Assembly: GCA_022652985.1 (NCBI GenBank) | Contig: JALCRY010000018.1 | Location: 1 to 39,452 of the forward strand | Origin: Eubacteriaceae bacterium | Lineage (GTDB): Bacteria > Bacillota > Clostridia > Peptostreptococcales > Anaerovoracaceae | DNA length: 39,452 bases | Direction of reading: 5' to 3' | Part shown: positions 1 through 7,708 of the stretch, one piece after another | Numbering within the stretch: position 1 is the stretch's first letter | How the letters are laid out: each line of letters starts with the position of its first letter | Made by a program: the position numbers and the translations under genes | The notes under the pieces: model-generated | Told to the model about the DNA's origin: nothing | The model's input: the letters and a program-made list of their open reading frames with translations, nothing else | Databases searched by the model: none

Positions 1-516
1 GGCAGCCGCTATAACGATACTGCTCTCAGCTATACTTACGGCGGCAAAAACATCGAGGAAGTCCTTGGTCTCACGATCGATCAGGCCCTGGAATTCTTCA
101 CGCAGCCTAAAATCACCGAACCGCTCAAAACACTTCAGGATGTAGGTCTCGGCTATATGACGCTCGGGCAGCCGACAAGCACGCTTTCCGGCGGAGAAAC
201 TCAGAGGCTCAAACTGGCGAGCGAGCTCAACAAGGAAGGCAATATCTACGTGCTTGACGAACCTACCACCGGACTGCACAACAGCGACGTAAAACAGCTT
301 CTAGCCCTGCTGCGCCGCCTGGTCGATCAGGGAAATACCGTCGCGGTCGTGGAGCACCGTCTCGAGCTGATCGCCGAAGCAGACTGGATCATCGACATGG
401 GTCCCGCCGGCGGCAAGAACGGAGGAGAAATCATTTTCACCGGCACGCCTGAAGAGCTGACCGGCTGTGCGCGCTCTGAAACAGGGAAATACCTGAATAT
501 GAGCCGCAGCCGCTAA
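1..516 (+). CDS. UvrA-family ABC ATPase, C-terminal fragment (5' end outside window)
   Basis: The reading frame is open from base 1, so this is the last 171 residues of a longer protein. It shows the C-terminal ATPase half of the UvrA family: an ABC signature (LSGGETQRLKLASEL), a Walker B segment (IYVLDEPTTGLH) and a switch histidine (VVEHRLELI). UvrA proteins bind damaged DNA in nucleotide excision repair. Class II UvrA-like paralogues, some tied to drug resistance, share this C-terminus. The stretch NIEEVLGLTIDQALEFF before the signature is typical of the family. Whether this is the housekeeping uvrA or a shorter paralogue cannot be told, because the damage-binding and zinc modules lie upstream. 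The stop is followed by about 100 bases without a gene. Confidence 0.88.
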   Translation, partial: GSRYNDTALSYTYGGKNIEEVLGLTIDQALEFFTQPKITEPLKTLQDVGLGYMTLGQPTSTLSGGETQRLKLASELNKEGNIYVLDEPTTGLHNSDVKQLLALLRRLVDQGNTVAVVEHRLELIAEADWIIDMGPAGGKNGGEIIFTGTPEELTGCARSETGKYLNMSRSR

Positions 517-549
517 ACAGGCAGGCGACATTTCAGGGGATTTGTTTAA

Positions 550-577
550 TGAACAGCTGTTTTGCAGGCGTTATAAT
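550..577 (+). promoter_or_regulatory. Possible sigma70-type promoter of msrB
   Basis: A perfect TATAAT lies at 572-577, with a weak -35 (TGAACA, 550-555) at 16-base spacing. It is about 40 bases upstream of the msrB start, in the gap after the uvrA-like gene. The -10 is convincing; the -35 is poor. Confidence 0.4.
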
Positions 578-617
578 AGAGTATAAATAACGAAGACATT
601 AAAGGAGGCAGATTCTA

Positions 618-1082
618 ATGAAAGAAGTATTTATACCCGAGTATCTTGCAAAAAGCAAAGAGACACTGAAAAAAGTCCTGACCGACATGCAGTATCATGT
701 GACCCAGGAGAACGGCACCGAGCCGCCGCACAGCGGCGAATACTGCGACGAGTTCAGAAGAGGCATCTATGTGGACGTCACGACCGGCGAACCGCTTTTT
801 CAGTCCGGTGATAAATTCGAATCAGGATGCGGCTGGCCCTCATTCTCCAAACCGATATCGCCTGACGTCATCAGGATACTTGAAGACGACTCGCTCGGCA
901 TGCAAAGAACAGAAGTCAGATCGCGCAGCGGAGACTGCCATCTCGGCCACGTATTCGAAGACGGTCCTGAAGAAAGCGGCGGACTGAGATACTGCATCAA
1001 CAGCGCATCGCTCAAATTCATACCGTACGAAGATCTGGACAAAGAAAGAAGATATTCGAACCTCAAAGTACTGTTCGAATAA
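618..1082 (+). CDS. msrB: Peptide methionine-R-sulfoxide reductase MsrB
   Basis: This 154-residue cytosolic enzyme reduces methionine-R-sulfoxide in proteins and is recycled by thioredoxin. The SelR/MsrB fold is clear: TEPPHSGEY near residue 34, GCGWPSF with Cys71, a GDCHLGHVF metal-fold/active-site block near 105-113, and the catalytic motif RYCINSASL with Cys126. The two CxxC pairs that bind structural zinc in many MsrB proteins are absent, so this is a zinc-free form. Position 107 is Cys where Ser is more common (DSHLGH). A strong AAAGGAGGC sits just before the ATG and fixes the start. No MsrA domain is fused to it. It may share a transcript with the flavoprotein gene 49 bases downstream, which would make a small redox-repair unit. 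Confidence 0.95.
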   Translation: MKEVFIPEYLAKSKETLKKVLTDMQYHVTQENGTEPPHSGEYCDEFRRGIYVDVTTGEPLFQSGDKFESGCGWPSFSKPISPDVIRILEDDSLGMQRTEVRSRSGDCHLGHVFEDGPEESGGLRYCINSASLKFIPYEDLDKERRYSNLKVLFE

Positions 1083-1131
1083 AAACCGGACGTACTGACG
1101 AGACGCATCAGATGAGAGAGAGAAATAAAAC

Positions 1132-1752
1132 ATGAAAGTACTTATGATAAACGGCAGCCCGCACGAACACGGCTGCACATATACAGCACTGCATGAAGTC
1201 GAAAAAAAACTGGCAGAGCACGGCATCGCATCTGAGATATTCTGGATCGGCAGCAAACCGGTCCCTCAGTGCATCGCCTGCAGAAAATGCAGCGAAACCG
1301 GCCGCTGTATATTTGACGACAGCGTGAACAGCATACATGAAAGAATAGGCGAATTCGATGCCATGGTCGTCGGCTCCCCGGTTTATTACGCGAGCGCGAG
1401 CGCTCAGGTCTGCGCATTCCTTGACAGGCTGTTCTTTTCGGGCGGTAATGATCTTGCAGGAATGTTCGGCGCGTCAGTGGTTTCATGCCGCCGCGGCGGA
1501 GCAAGCGCCGCCTTCGACAGGCTGAACAAATACTTCCTTATCGCCAGCATGAACGTTGTTTCGTCGCAGTACTGGAACCAGGTGCACGGCAACACGCCGG
1601 AGGAAGTAATGCAGGATCTCGAAGGACTGCAGACTATGCGGACACTGGGTGAAAATCTCGCCTATCTTCTGAAGTGCAGAGAGGCGGGAAAAGCGAACGG
1701 CGTACCGGAACCGGAATATGAAAAAGGCATCGCGACTAATTTCGTGAGATAA
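1132..1752 (+). CDS. Flavodoxin-fold NAD(P)H oxidoreductase with compact Cys motif (iron-sulfur flavoprotein-like)
   Basis: This 206-residue protein belongs to the NADPH-dependent FMN reductase/iron-sulfur flavoprotein superfamily. The N-terminus MKVLMINGSPHEHGCTYTAL is the FMN phosphate-binding loop, and VVGSPVYYASASAQVCAFLDR is the second flavin-contact region. Between them Cys47, Cys50, Cys53 and Cys59 form CX2CX2CX5C. That spacing matches the compact [4Fe-4S] motif of archaeal and clostridial iron-sulfur flavoproteins (Isf). It follows msrB closely on the same strand. Its last 17 bases overlap, tail to tail, the DUF1097 gene on the other strand. The ribosome-binding site is weak (GAGAGAGA). 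Electron carrier or quinone/flavin reductase are both possible; the substrate is unknown. Confidence 0.8.
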   Translation: MKVLMINGSPHEHGCTYTALHEVEKKLAEHGIASEIFWIGSKPVPQCIACRKCSETGRCIFDDSVNSIHERIGEFDAMVVGSPVYYASASAQVCAFLDRLFFSGGNDLAGMFGASVVSCRRGGASAAFDRLNKYFLIASMNVVSSQYWNQVHGNTPEEVMQDLEGLQTMRTLGENLAYLLKCREAGKANGVPEPEYEKGIATNFVR

Positions 1753-2224
1753 GCCACTTCTGGAATTTATCGACGCCCCAGCCGACATACCACACACCCG
1801 CCATCATTGCAGCAGCGATCTGCAGCGGATAAGTACCGGCACCGGCAATACCTCCGGGGCCCATTATCGTTAGTCCGATCGCCCACCCGCACAGCCATGA
1901 CGGCAGATATATGAACTGCGGACAGAAAGATGAGAGCATTACCGCCAGACCGCCGAGAACAAAAAGCGTGACGAAAAGCCCGGCGCCTGCGGACAGAGGA
2001 AGATGCGGCATTACTGCGAGCGCAAGATACGCCCACAGATCGCCGAGAAGAAATCCGACGGAGATGCGCACCCCGTCACCGGCTTTGTTGCCGTTCGCAA
2101 CATAAAGTCCGGCGCATATGAGAGCCACAGCTCCTGTTTCGACGCCCAGATGAGGCGCCAGGACCGCCCAGATCGGCGGCAGCAGCGCTATTCCCAGCGC
2201 CAGCGTCCAAGTTTCTTTTTTCAT
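1736..2224 (-). CDS. DUF1097-family inner-membrane protein (YcdZ-like)
   Basis: This protein of about 162 residues is almost wholly hydrophobic, with five or six predicted membrane helices. The pattern of small residues (GAVALICAGLYVANGNKAGDG, GPGGIAGAGTYPLQIAAAMMAG) fits DUF1097 proteins such as E. coli YcdZ, whose function is unknown. The start at 2224 is chosen because AGGAG lies five bases before that ATG; an upstream in-frame GTG at 2230 overlaps the ribosome-binding site. The gene converges on and overlaps the flavoprotein gene by 17 bases. A perfect 15-base palindrome lies upstream. Family assignment is from overall pattern, not from a search. Confidence 0.7.
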   Translation of the reverse strand: MKKETWTLALGIALLPPIWAVLAPHLGVETGAVALICAGLYVANGNKAGDGVRISVGFLLGDLWAYLALAVMPHLPLSAGAGLFVTLFVLGGLAVMLSSFCPQFIYLPSWLCGWAIGLTIMGPGGIAGAGTYPLQIAAAMMAGVWYVGWGVDKFQKWLISRN

Positions 2225-2273
2225 CGTCACTCCTTTTCCGTATCTGTAACCAGTTTATCATCGGAGTGCCGCT

Positions 2274-2288
2274 GAGGTATAATACCTC
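2274..2288. promoter_or_regulatory. Perfect palindrome GAGGTATAATACCTC, likely operator/promoter of the DUF1097 gene
   Basis: The two 7-base arms mirror exactly around a central A. The palindrome contains a -10-like hexamer on either strand (TATAAT on plus, TATTAT on minus). It lies 50 bases upstream of the DUF1097 start, where a repressor would block initiation. No regulator can be named. Confidence 0.4.
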
Positions 2289-2319
2289 TTAAGATATATA
2301 CTTCATAATCAAAAACGAC

Positions 2320-2347
2320 AAGACCGCGCCCATTGAAGCGCGGTTTT
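2320..2347 (-). terminator. Terminator after asrC
   Basis: A hairpin with ACCGCGC / GCGCGGT arms (2323-2329, 2338-2344), extended by A-T and G-T pairs, stands 30 bases past the asrC stop. On the minus strand a T-rich stretch follows it after a short interruption. The plus-strand reading also has a short T run, so it may act in both directions. Confidence 0.65.
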
Positions 2348-2376
2348 GCCGTGTACGTCAGATATATGATTTTTAC

Positions 2377-3345
2377 CTATCTGTCAAAATGCGGGCCCTT
2401 CCAGTACAGAGGCTTGAACACTTCCGCTTTCTCCGGCAGCGTCACGCCCTGCATGATAAACTTTTCAAATTCCTCAAACCCTGTCCTGTCGACGATATAA
2501 CCGATGTGCTCCTTGCCGCCCGGAGCTTCCGGGTCGACATACTTCGTAACATACTCATATGCGTTGACGATGATTTTTACTATGCTGTCCTCGTCTATCC
2601 ATTTGATAAAATCCTCTCCCAGCCTCGGATTGCGTTTTCCGGTGCGTCCCAGCAGCGTCAGCTTGTAATATTTCTGCTCGCTCCTCGTCCACGCCCTCAT
2701 CGGGCAGTTGATCACGCACTCGCCGCAGCCGATACATTTCTCTTCGTTTCTCTGCGGGCGGAACTTCACTCTCTGCAGTGCCTCTACCGATTTCTTCCGG
2801 CAATACTTGATGCAGGCGCCGCAGTTCACGCATCTCTCCGGCTCGAACTGAGGCTCGGTCATGCCGATGATGCCGAAGTCGTGCATCCTGACTTTGGCAC
2901 AGTCGTTCGGGCATCCGGTGAGCGCTACCTTGAAATGCAGATCGTTCGGGAATATCGCCTTCTCTATCCTCTGCGCAAACGCCGTCGTGTCGTAACACGC
3001 GTACGGGCAAATACGGTTACCCGGGCAGGCAGTAATATTTCGTGTTCCTGACGCAGGATATCCTGTTCCGGGATCAGTCTGGTTGATCCCGAGTCCCTCG
3101 ATAATAGGCTGCAGTCTGCTGTTGACCTCAGGCATCTTTTCGAACGGTATGCCCGGGATCTCGAAACCCTGACGACTTGTGATATGCACCGTGCCGTTGC
3201 CGAATTCCTCTGCGATCTCCTGCACCATACCGAGATATTTAGCTTCCAGATGACCTCCCGGCACCCTGACCCTGGATGCGGTCATGCCTCTGACCTTGGT
3301 CACACGGAACGCGTTTTTCTTGATTAATTTTGTATTTACATCCAC
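2377..3345 (-). CDS. asrC: Anaerobic sulfite reductase subunit C (siroheme catalytic subunit)
   Basis: This 322-residue subunit catalyses six-electron reduction of sulfite to sulfide. It has the siroheme-[4Fe-4S] cysteines in TACPGNRICPY (Cys107, Cys113) and LTGCPNDCAKV (Cys145, Cys149). Two ferredoxin [4Fe-4S] motifs follow: CVNCGACIKYC at about 172 and CIGCGECVINC at about 204. The start codon is GTG, chosen because AAGGAGG lies seven bases before it. It is the last gene of asrABC and is followed by a hairpin terminator. Length and motif order match AsrC of Salmonella and Clostridium. Siroheme synthesis genes are not in the window. Confidence 0.96.
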   Translation of the reverse strand: MDVNTKLIKKNAFRVTKVRGMTASRVRVPGGHLEAKYLGMVQEIAEEFGNGTVHITSRQGFEIPGIPFEKMPEVNSRLQPIIEGLGINQTDPGTGYPASGTRNITACPGNRICPYACYDTTAFAQRIEKAIFPNDLHFKVALTGCPNDCAKVRMHDFGIIGMTEPQFEPERCVNCGACIKYCRKKSVEALQRVKFRPQRNEEKCIGCGECVINCPMRAWTRSEQKYYKLTLLGRTGKRNPRLGEDFIKWIDEDSIVKIIVNAYEYVTKYVDPEAPGGKEHIGYIVDRTGFEEFEKFIMQGVTLPEKAEVFKPLYWKGPHFDR

Positions 3346-3358
3346 AGTTTCCGCCTCC

Positions 3359-4153
3359 TTAATCGATCAGGAACTTTCCTTTAGTGTAATTGAATACCGG
3401 ACCGTCGAGACAGATATACGTATCTCCGACTTTGCAGTGTCCGCATTTTCCCAGCCCGCAGCACATCTTTCTTTCCTGCGAGACCCAGATGTTTTCTTCT
3501 CTGAACCCTCTGTCCAGCAGCGCCTTCACCGCGAATCTCATCATGACCGGCGGACCTACTACGATCGCCGCCGCATCTTCAACAGCGTCCAGCTCGAGTC
3601 CCGGGATATATTCTGTCACAAGTCCTACCTTCATGCCGGTGTTTTCATCATCAGCATCTACTGTAAGAATAATGTTCGACGTCTTTTCCCAGCGCGGAAA
3701 ATCATCTCTGAAGAGCATGTCATGCGGAGACTTGAATCCCGCTATCAGCGTCAGTCCCTGTGTTTCATCAGGACAAGACGCAAAATGGTCCACGACTCCT
3801 CTGACAGGTGAAACTCCCGTTCCTCCGGCCACGACCACCAGCTCCTTGCCTCTGTAGTCATCATAATCGAATCCGTTCCCGTAAGGTCCTCTCATGAACA
3901 GCTTATCGCCTGCGTATTTTTCAAATACTTCATTGGTCACGGCTCCGACTTTTCTTATTGTCAGGTCGACAGTTCCCTCGCCAATGCCGCTCACTGAAAT
4001 CGGTGCCTCACCGTATTTCGGAATGGAGACTTCAAAGAACTGTCCCGGTCTGATGTCACCCTCGTAAGCCATTCGGAACGTGTACTCCATCGCTGTATGC
4101 TTTATTACCTCTTTGATCTCCGAAAGAAAAGGCACATATTCATTATTCAGCAT
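3359..4153 (-). CDS. asrB: Anaerobic sulfite reductase subunit B (FAD/NAD(P)H diaphorase)
   Basis: This 264-residue subunit of the ferredoxin-reductase/dihydroorotate dehydrogenase electron-transfer family passes electrons from NAD(P)H towards AsrA and AsrC. It has an FAD-binding barrel in the first 100 residues, the nucleotide-binding glycine motif VVAGGTGVSPVRGV at about 105-120, and a C-terminal [2Fe-2S] cysteine cluster (CCGLGKCGHCKVGDTYIC). GGAGGTG precedes the ATG. The start overlaps the end of asrA by 11 bases, which implies translational coupling, and asrC begins 13 bases downstream. Confidence 0.95.
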   Translation of the reverse strand: MLNNEYVPFLSEIKEVIKHTAMEYTFRMAYEGDIRPGQFFEVSIPKYGEAPISVSGIGEGTVDLTIRKVGAVTNEVFEKYAGDKLFMRGPYGNGFDYDDYRGKELVVVAGGTGVSPVRGVVDHFASCPDETQGLTLIAGFKSPHDMLFRDDFPRWEKTSNIILTVDADDENTGMKVGLVTEYIPGLELDAVEDAAAIVVGPPVMMRFAVKALLDRGFREENIWVSQERKMCCGLGKCGHCKVGDTYICLDGPVFNYTKGKFLID

Positions 4154-5162
4154 CCGTATTCACCTCCTCCATCATATCCCCGAGTCTGTTCAGTATCCTC
4201 GAAAACGAAATGTACTCCGGACATACGTCGTCGCACCTTCCGCAGCCGACACACATCTGATATCCGAATCTCTGTTTGTAATCCAGAGCCTTATGCAGCG
4301 TTTTGAAACGCATCCTCTCTCCGTTCTTCTTTCTGTAGGAGCCGCCGCCAGCAACGTCAGTGAACCCGTCGACCATGCACGAAGCCTGCACTCTGCGTCT
4401 TTCGCCGACGCGGCCATTCTCTGTATAGAAAAGATCCTGCATCGTGTAGCAGGTGCACGTCGGGCAGACGAAATTACATCTTCCGCATGCGATACAGCGT
4501 CCGTCGTATTCATCCCAGATCTTCGAACGCATCACATCCTGCGTGAGCCCTTCCGGGATCTTCACACGCGTTTTCGTCTCTTCAACATGACTTGGCTCGA
4601 CATCGCACTCCCTGTCCGCCAGACTTCCGAGCAGTTCGTCCAGCTCCGCGTCTCTGCAGTCTATAGCGAACCCGCCTTCTGCCGGTTCCATCGACATGTT
4701 GTAGCCTTCCGGCACATTCGTCCCCATATCGACGCAGAAACAGCTGTCAAAGGCCTCGCTGCATCCCATTACTACAAACTTCACGCGGTCTCTCAGTCTT
4801 CTGTAGTAATAATCCTCCTCACCGTTATTGAGATATATGTCGTCAAGCCTCTTCACCGCGTGCAGGTCGCAGCTGCGCAGGAAAACCACAGCACCTTTTT
4901 CCGGAGCGTCCGCTTCCTTTATCTGATCTTCCGTAAAATAGAATAATGCCTGGCACACAGGCGTGAGAATTTCCTTGAACGAATAGTCCGATTTCTGATC
5001 AAAGACTATTTCGCCGGCTGTCTTGACTTCGCCGTAGCGTATGCAGTCGAGGTCGGAAAAAACGGCCCCGCCGACAAAGCGTTTCGGTGCAAAGACCAGG
5101 CAGTCGTCAGCCAGCGACGCGATCAGTCTGTCCGCCGCTTCAGGCGATAAAATGTATCCCAT
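4143..5162 (-). CDS. asrA: Anaerobic sulfite reductase subunit A (4Fe-4S electron-transfer subunit)
   Basis: This 339-residue protein has two C-terminal ferredoxin motifs, CIACGRCNFVCPTC starting at about 223 and CVGCGRCDDVCPEY at about 304. The N-terminal half is the AsrA/hydrogenase-beta-like domain (FLRSCDLHAVKRLDD; VVMGCSEAFDSCFCVDMG). It relays electrons between AsrB and the siroheme subunit in the cytoplasm. AAAGGAGGC lies six bases before the ATG. It is first in the asr operon and is preceded by a promoter with a Crp/Fnr-type palindrome. The next gene upstream on the same strand is a Crp/Fnr regulator ending 76 bases away. Confidence 0.96.
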   Translation of the reverse strand: MGYILSPEAADRLIASLADDCLVFAPKRFVGGAVFSDLDCIRYGEVKTAGEIVFDQKSDYSFKEILTPVCQALFYFTEDQIKEADAPEKGAVVFLRSCDLHAVKRLDDIYLNNGEEDYYYRRLRDRVKFVVMGCSEAFDSCFCVDMGTNVPEGYNMSMEPAEGGFAIDCRDAELDELLGSLADRECDVEPSHVEETKTRVKIPEGLTQDVMRSKIWDEYDGRCIACGRCNFVCPTCTCYTMQDLFYTENGRVGERRRVQASCMVDGFTDVAGGGSYRKKNGERMRFKTLHKALDYKQRFGYQMCVGCGRCDDVCPEYISFSRILNRLGDMMEEVNTDAE

Positions 5163-5200
5163 GATTTGCCTCCTTTGGTTCCGGTCATTTCATTGTCTGC

Positions 5201-5244
5201 AGTATATTACCTGCCGGCGGCGCGTTCCGTGATAAATATCACGG
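5201..5244 (-). promoter_or_regulatory. asrABC promoter with Crp/Fnr-type operator at about -41.5
   Basis: On the minus strand a TATACT -10 lies at 5206-5201. Seven bases on, the start point would be near 5194. The 18-base palindrome CCGTGATAAATATCACGG (5227-5244; eight-base arms around AA) is then centred at 5235.5, which is -41.5, the class II activator position of Crp and Fnr. No good -35 hexamer is present, as expected for an activator-dependent promoter. The palindrome covers the stop codon of the Crp/Fnr gene upstream. Its GTGA-N6-TCAC core fits the family's recognition helix. Confidence 0.7.
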
Positions 5245-5952
5245 TGTTTTAAAATATTTCTGCAGGGCGTCGCGGTCGGGGATGATAAATTTTCCGTTGC
5301 TGTAATCCACAAGTCCCAGATCCGTCAGGACCTTGAGCTGACGCGATACCGTCTCCCTTTTTGAGCCCAGCATATCAGCAAGATATGTGATTGTGAGATT
5401 CATATCTATCACGGTACCGCCCGTATTACCGCCGTCCGCGCAGTCCGCCGCCGGGATTCCGAAATCCCTGGATAATTTCCAGAGCTTCGCGGCGATCTTC
5501 TTATCGCCCCTGAGCAGATTCGATGCGTTCTTCATCTGCCTGTAGAGCCTTCTGATCTTCAGAGACATGGAATCCATGACGGAACTGCAGAAGCCGTAAT
5601 CGTTTTTCATCGCGGCCGTCACACGGCAGAAAGGGAAGCATAAAACCATCCCGTCCTCAATGACTTCGCAGCTCACAGAAGCCGGCAGCCCCGACAGCAT
5701 ATCTTCGTTCAGCGACTGTCCTCTGCCGTACACAAAGATGACGCGCTTCTCTCCGTTGTCCGCGTATTTGTACAGCGCGGCCATGCCTTCGGCCATCACA
5801 TACAGCGTTGTCACTTCCTCCTTATCGAGGAACAAATGGCTGCCGCCTTTCACGCGCCTGAGCGAAGCACACGAAGCCAGATCCGCCAGTACCGACGGAG
5901 AGGCACCTTTCAGGATCTCCGCCTCCGCAAATGCTTCTCTGATATTCATCAT
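5239..5952 (-). CDS. Crp/Fnr-family transcriptional regulator, probable activator of asrABC
   Basis: This 237-residue protein has an N-terminal cyclic-nucleotide-binding-like beta barrel (residues about 10-125), a dimer helix, and a C-terminal winged helix. Its recognition segment is SKRETVSRQLKVLTDLGLV, with the E-xx-SR residues that read GA/TC in Fnr and Crp sites. The Fnr N-terminal cysteine cluster is missing, although several scattered cysteines are present, so the effector is unclear. The ATG overlaps the stop of the ABC ATPase gene by four bases, so it is co-transcribed with the transporter. It directly precedes asrA, and its stop codon lies inside the palindrome it may bind. Control of sulfite reduction by this protein is inferred from position and site geometry. 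Confidence 0.85.
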   Translation of the reverse strand: MMNIREAFAEAEILKGASPSVLADLASCASLRRVKGGSHLFLDKEEVTTLYVMAEGMAALYKYADNGEKRVIFVYGRGQSLNEDMLSGLPASVSCEVIEDGMVLCFPFCRVTAAMKNDYGFCSSVMDSMSLKIRRLYRQMKNASNLLRGDKKIAAKLWKLSRDFGIPAADCADGGNTGGTVIDMNLTITYLADMLGSKRETVSRQLKVLTDLGLVDYSNGKFIIPDRDALQKYFKTP

Positions 5953-6722
5953 TTGACGCCTCCCCTTTTCACAAGCTCATAACTATAGATCCCGTCTCTG
6001 TTGCCGGATCGCTCGACTGCCAGTCCGAAACTTTCCGCCAGCACATCTGCGCCGCACATTTCATCCGGAGTACCCTCCGCCGCCAGCGTTCCTCCGGCTA
6101 TCAGCTTCAGCCCGTCCGCGCACGAAAAAGCCTGCGGCAGATCATGCGCGACCATGATGATACACTTGCCCTTATCCCTGAGACCGCCCAGCAGCGACAT
6201 GAGCTCGACCTGATGTGTGACATCGAGATAGATCGCCGGTTCGTCCAGAAGCATTACCTCCGTATCCTGCGCCGCCATCATAGCAATGTAGACGCGCTGC
6301 CGCTCTCCGCCCGAAAGCTCCGGCAGCATTCTGTCCATAAGTCCGGAAGTGCCCGTCATCTCCGCCGCTTTTTCGACTATTTCCATCTCCGCTGCCGTCA
6401 TCGTTTTCGAGAAACCGAGATGCGGGAATCTCCCGTGCGAAATAAGAGTGCGCACATCTATCGCAGGCACGGGCCGCGCCTGTGGAAGACAGGAAATTTT
6501 TCTTGCACGTTCGCCCTGCTCCATTCCGCTTATTTCCCCGCCGTTCAGCTTTATGCTGCCGCTGTAATGCTTTATGCCGGCGATCGCTTTGATGAATGTG
6601 GTCTTGCCGCTCCCATTCGGTCCGATGATGCAGTAAAGCCCCCGGTCGGCAAATTCCGTAGTGATCCCCGACAGTATCTGCCTGCCGCCGTAGCCTATGC
6701 CGATGTCCTTTATTTCTATCAC
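5949..6722 (-). CDS. ABC transporter ATP-binding protein, FecE/BtuD type
   Basis: This 257-residue ATPase of the iron-siderophore/heme/cobalamin importer family has Walker A GPNGSGKTT, signature LSGGERQRVYIAMMAAQ, Walker B VMLLDEPAIYLDV and H-loop IIMVAHD. It overlaps the permease gene by four bases and the regulator gene by four bases, so the importer and the Crp/Fnr gene form one translationally coupled unit. Substrate cannot be read from the ATPase. Iron, heme or a corrinoid are the family options. Iron or heme would suit its place next to a siroheme- and Fe-S-rich sulfite reductase. Confidence 0.93.
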   Translation of the reverse strand: MIEIKDIGIGYGGRQILSGITTEFADRGLYCIIGPNGSGKTTFIKAIAGIKHYSGSIKLNGGEISGMEQGERARKISCLPQARPVPAIDVRTLISHGRFPHLGFSKTMTAAEMEIVEKAAEMTGTSGLMDRMLPELSGGERQRVYIAMMAAQDTEVMLLDEPAIYLDVTHQVELMSLLGGLRDKGKCIIMVAHDLPQAFSCADGLKLIAGGTLAAEGTPDEMCGADVLAESFGLAVERSGNRDGIYSYELVKRGGVK

Positions 6723-7708
6723 AGCTCCAGCCTCCTTTTTCTTTTTATCAGCAGCCAGAGAAAGAACGGCGCGCCGAGAAACGACAGCATGACTCCGACC
6801 GGAAATTCGAACGGCGCGAACAGCAGCCTCGCCAGAGTATCACAGGCCAGCAGGAAAAAGCCGCCGCCGAGCATAGTGCACGGCACCAGCGTGCGGTAAT
6901 CATTCCCGACCAGAAAGCGCACGGCATGCGGCACGATAAGTCCGACGAATCCCAGAAGCCCGGCCATGCTGACTGCCGCCGCCGCAAGAAGCGCCGCGCA
7001 CATGATGCACATGAACCGGCATCTGTCAACATTCAGACCCACGCCCGCCGCAGTCTCGTCCCCGAGCAGAAGGACATTCAGCCTCGGCGAAAGCAGTGCA
7101 GCCATTACTGCCCCGGCCGCGATCACCGGCACCATCGGCCACACCGACGTCCCAAAAACAGAACCGAAACCGCCGAGATAGAAATTCGTCCGGTCCATGA
7201 CGGCATCCGGGAAAAATGTTATCAGCGCATCTATCCCGGCCGAGAAAAGACTGGTCAGCGCCACACCTGCCATTATGACAGTCGTCTTTGAACTGCCCGT
7301 TTTTTTCGCCAGTCCGTACACCAGGAACGAAGCGAACAGCGCGCCGAGAAACGCCGCGCCCGATTTGAGATATATCGCCCCCGCCGGGAACAGGACACCC
7401 GCGCCGACCACAAAGAATCCGGCTCCCGCATTCACGCCTATTATCCCCGGCGACGCCAGAACATTGCCGAGCGACACCTGCAGCAGAAGACCCGCAGCCG
7501 CCAGCGCGGCTCCGCAGAGCCACGCACCGGCAATGCGCGGGATCCTTATATACATTATTACATCATATATTTTTCCGTCCGGTGCACCGCTCCCTATCAT
7601 CGATATGATCTCGCGCAGCCCTATTCCGGACGACCCGGCGCAGACCGCGGCGATCATCAGAACGACAGTGAGCACTGCTGCCGCAGCAATGAACGATCTC
7701 TTATTCAT
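6719..7708 (-). CDS. ABC transporter permease, FecCD/BtuC family
   Basis: This 329-residue membrane protein has the length and about ten helices of FecCD permeases. Recognisable parts are RIPRIAGAWLCGAALAAAGLLLQ near residue 55, the NVLASPGIIGVNAGAGF segment, and VGFVGLIVPHAVRFLVGNDYRTLVP near 255-280, which contacts the ATPase. It begins eight bases inside the end of the binding-protein gene and ends four bases into the ATPase gene. GAGG lies eight bases before the ATG. Only one permease gene is present, so it presumably works as a homodimer like BtuC. Confidence 0.93.
   Translation of the reverse strand: MNKRSFIAAAAVLTVVLMIAAVCAGSSGIGLREIISMIGSGAPDGKIYDVIMYIRIPRIAGAWLCGAALAAAGLLLQVSLGNVLASPGIIGVNAGAGFFVVGAGVLFPAGAIYLKSGAAFLGALFASFLVYGLAKKTGSSKTTVIMAGVALTSLFSAGIDALITFFPDAVMDRTNFYLGGFGSVFGTSVWPMVPVIAAGAVMAALLSPRLNVLLLGDETAAGVGLNVDRCRFMCIMCAALLAAAAVSMAGLLGFVGLIVPHAVRFLVGNDYRTLVPCTMLGGGFFLLACDTLARLLFAPFEFPVGVMLSFLGAPFFLWLLIKRKRRLEL

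Noticed and set aside
2389..3051. Long opposite-strand reading frames over asrABC, the hybrid kinase and other genes
   Set aside because: They are shadows of strongly supported genes, without ribosome-binding sites or recognisable protein motifs.
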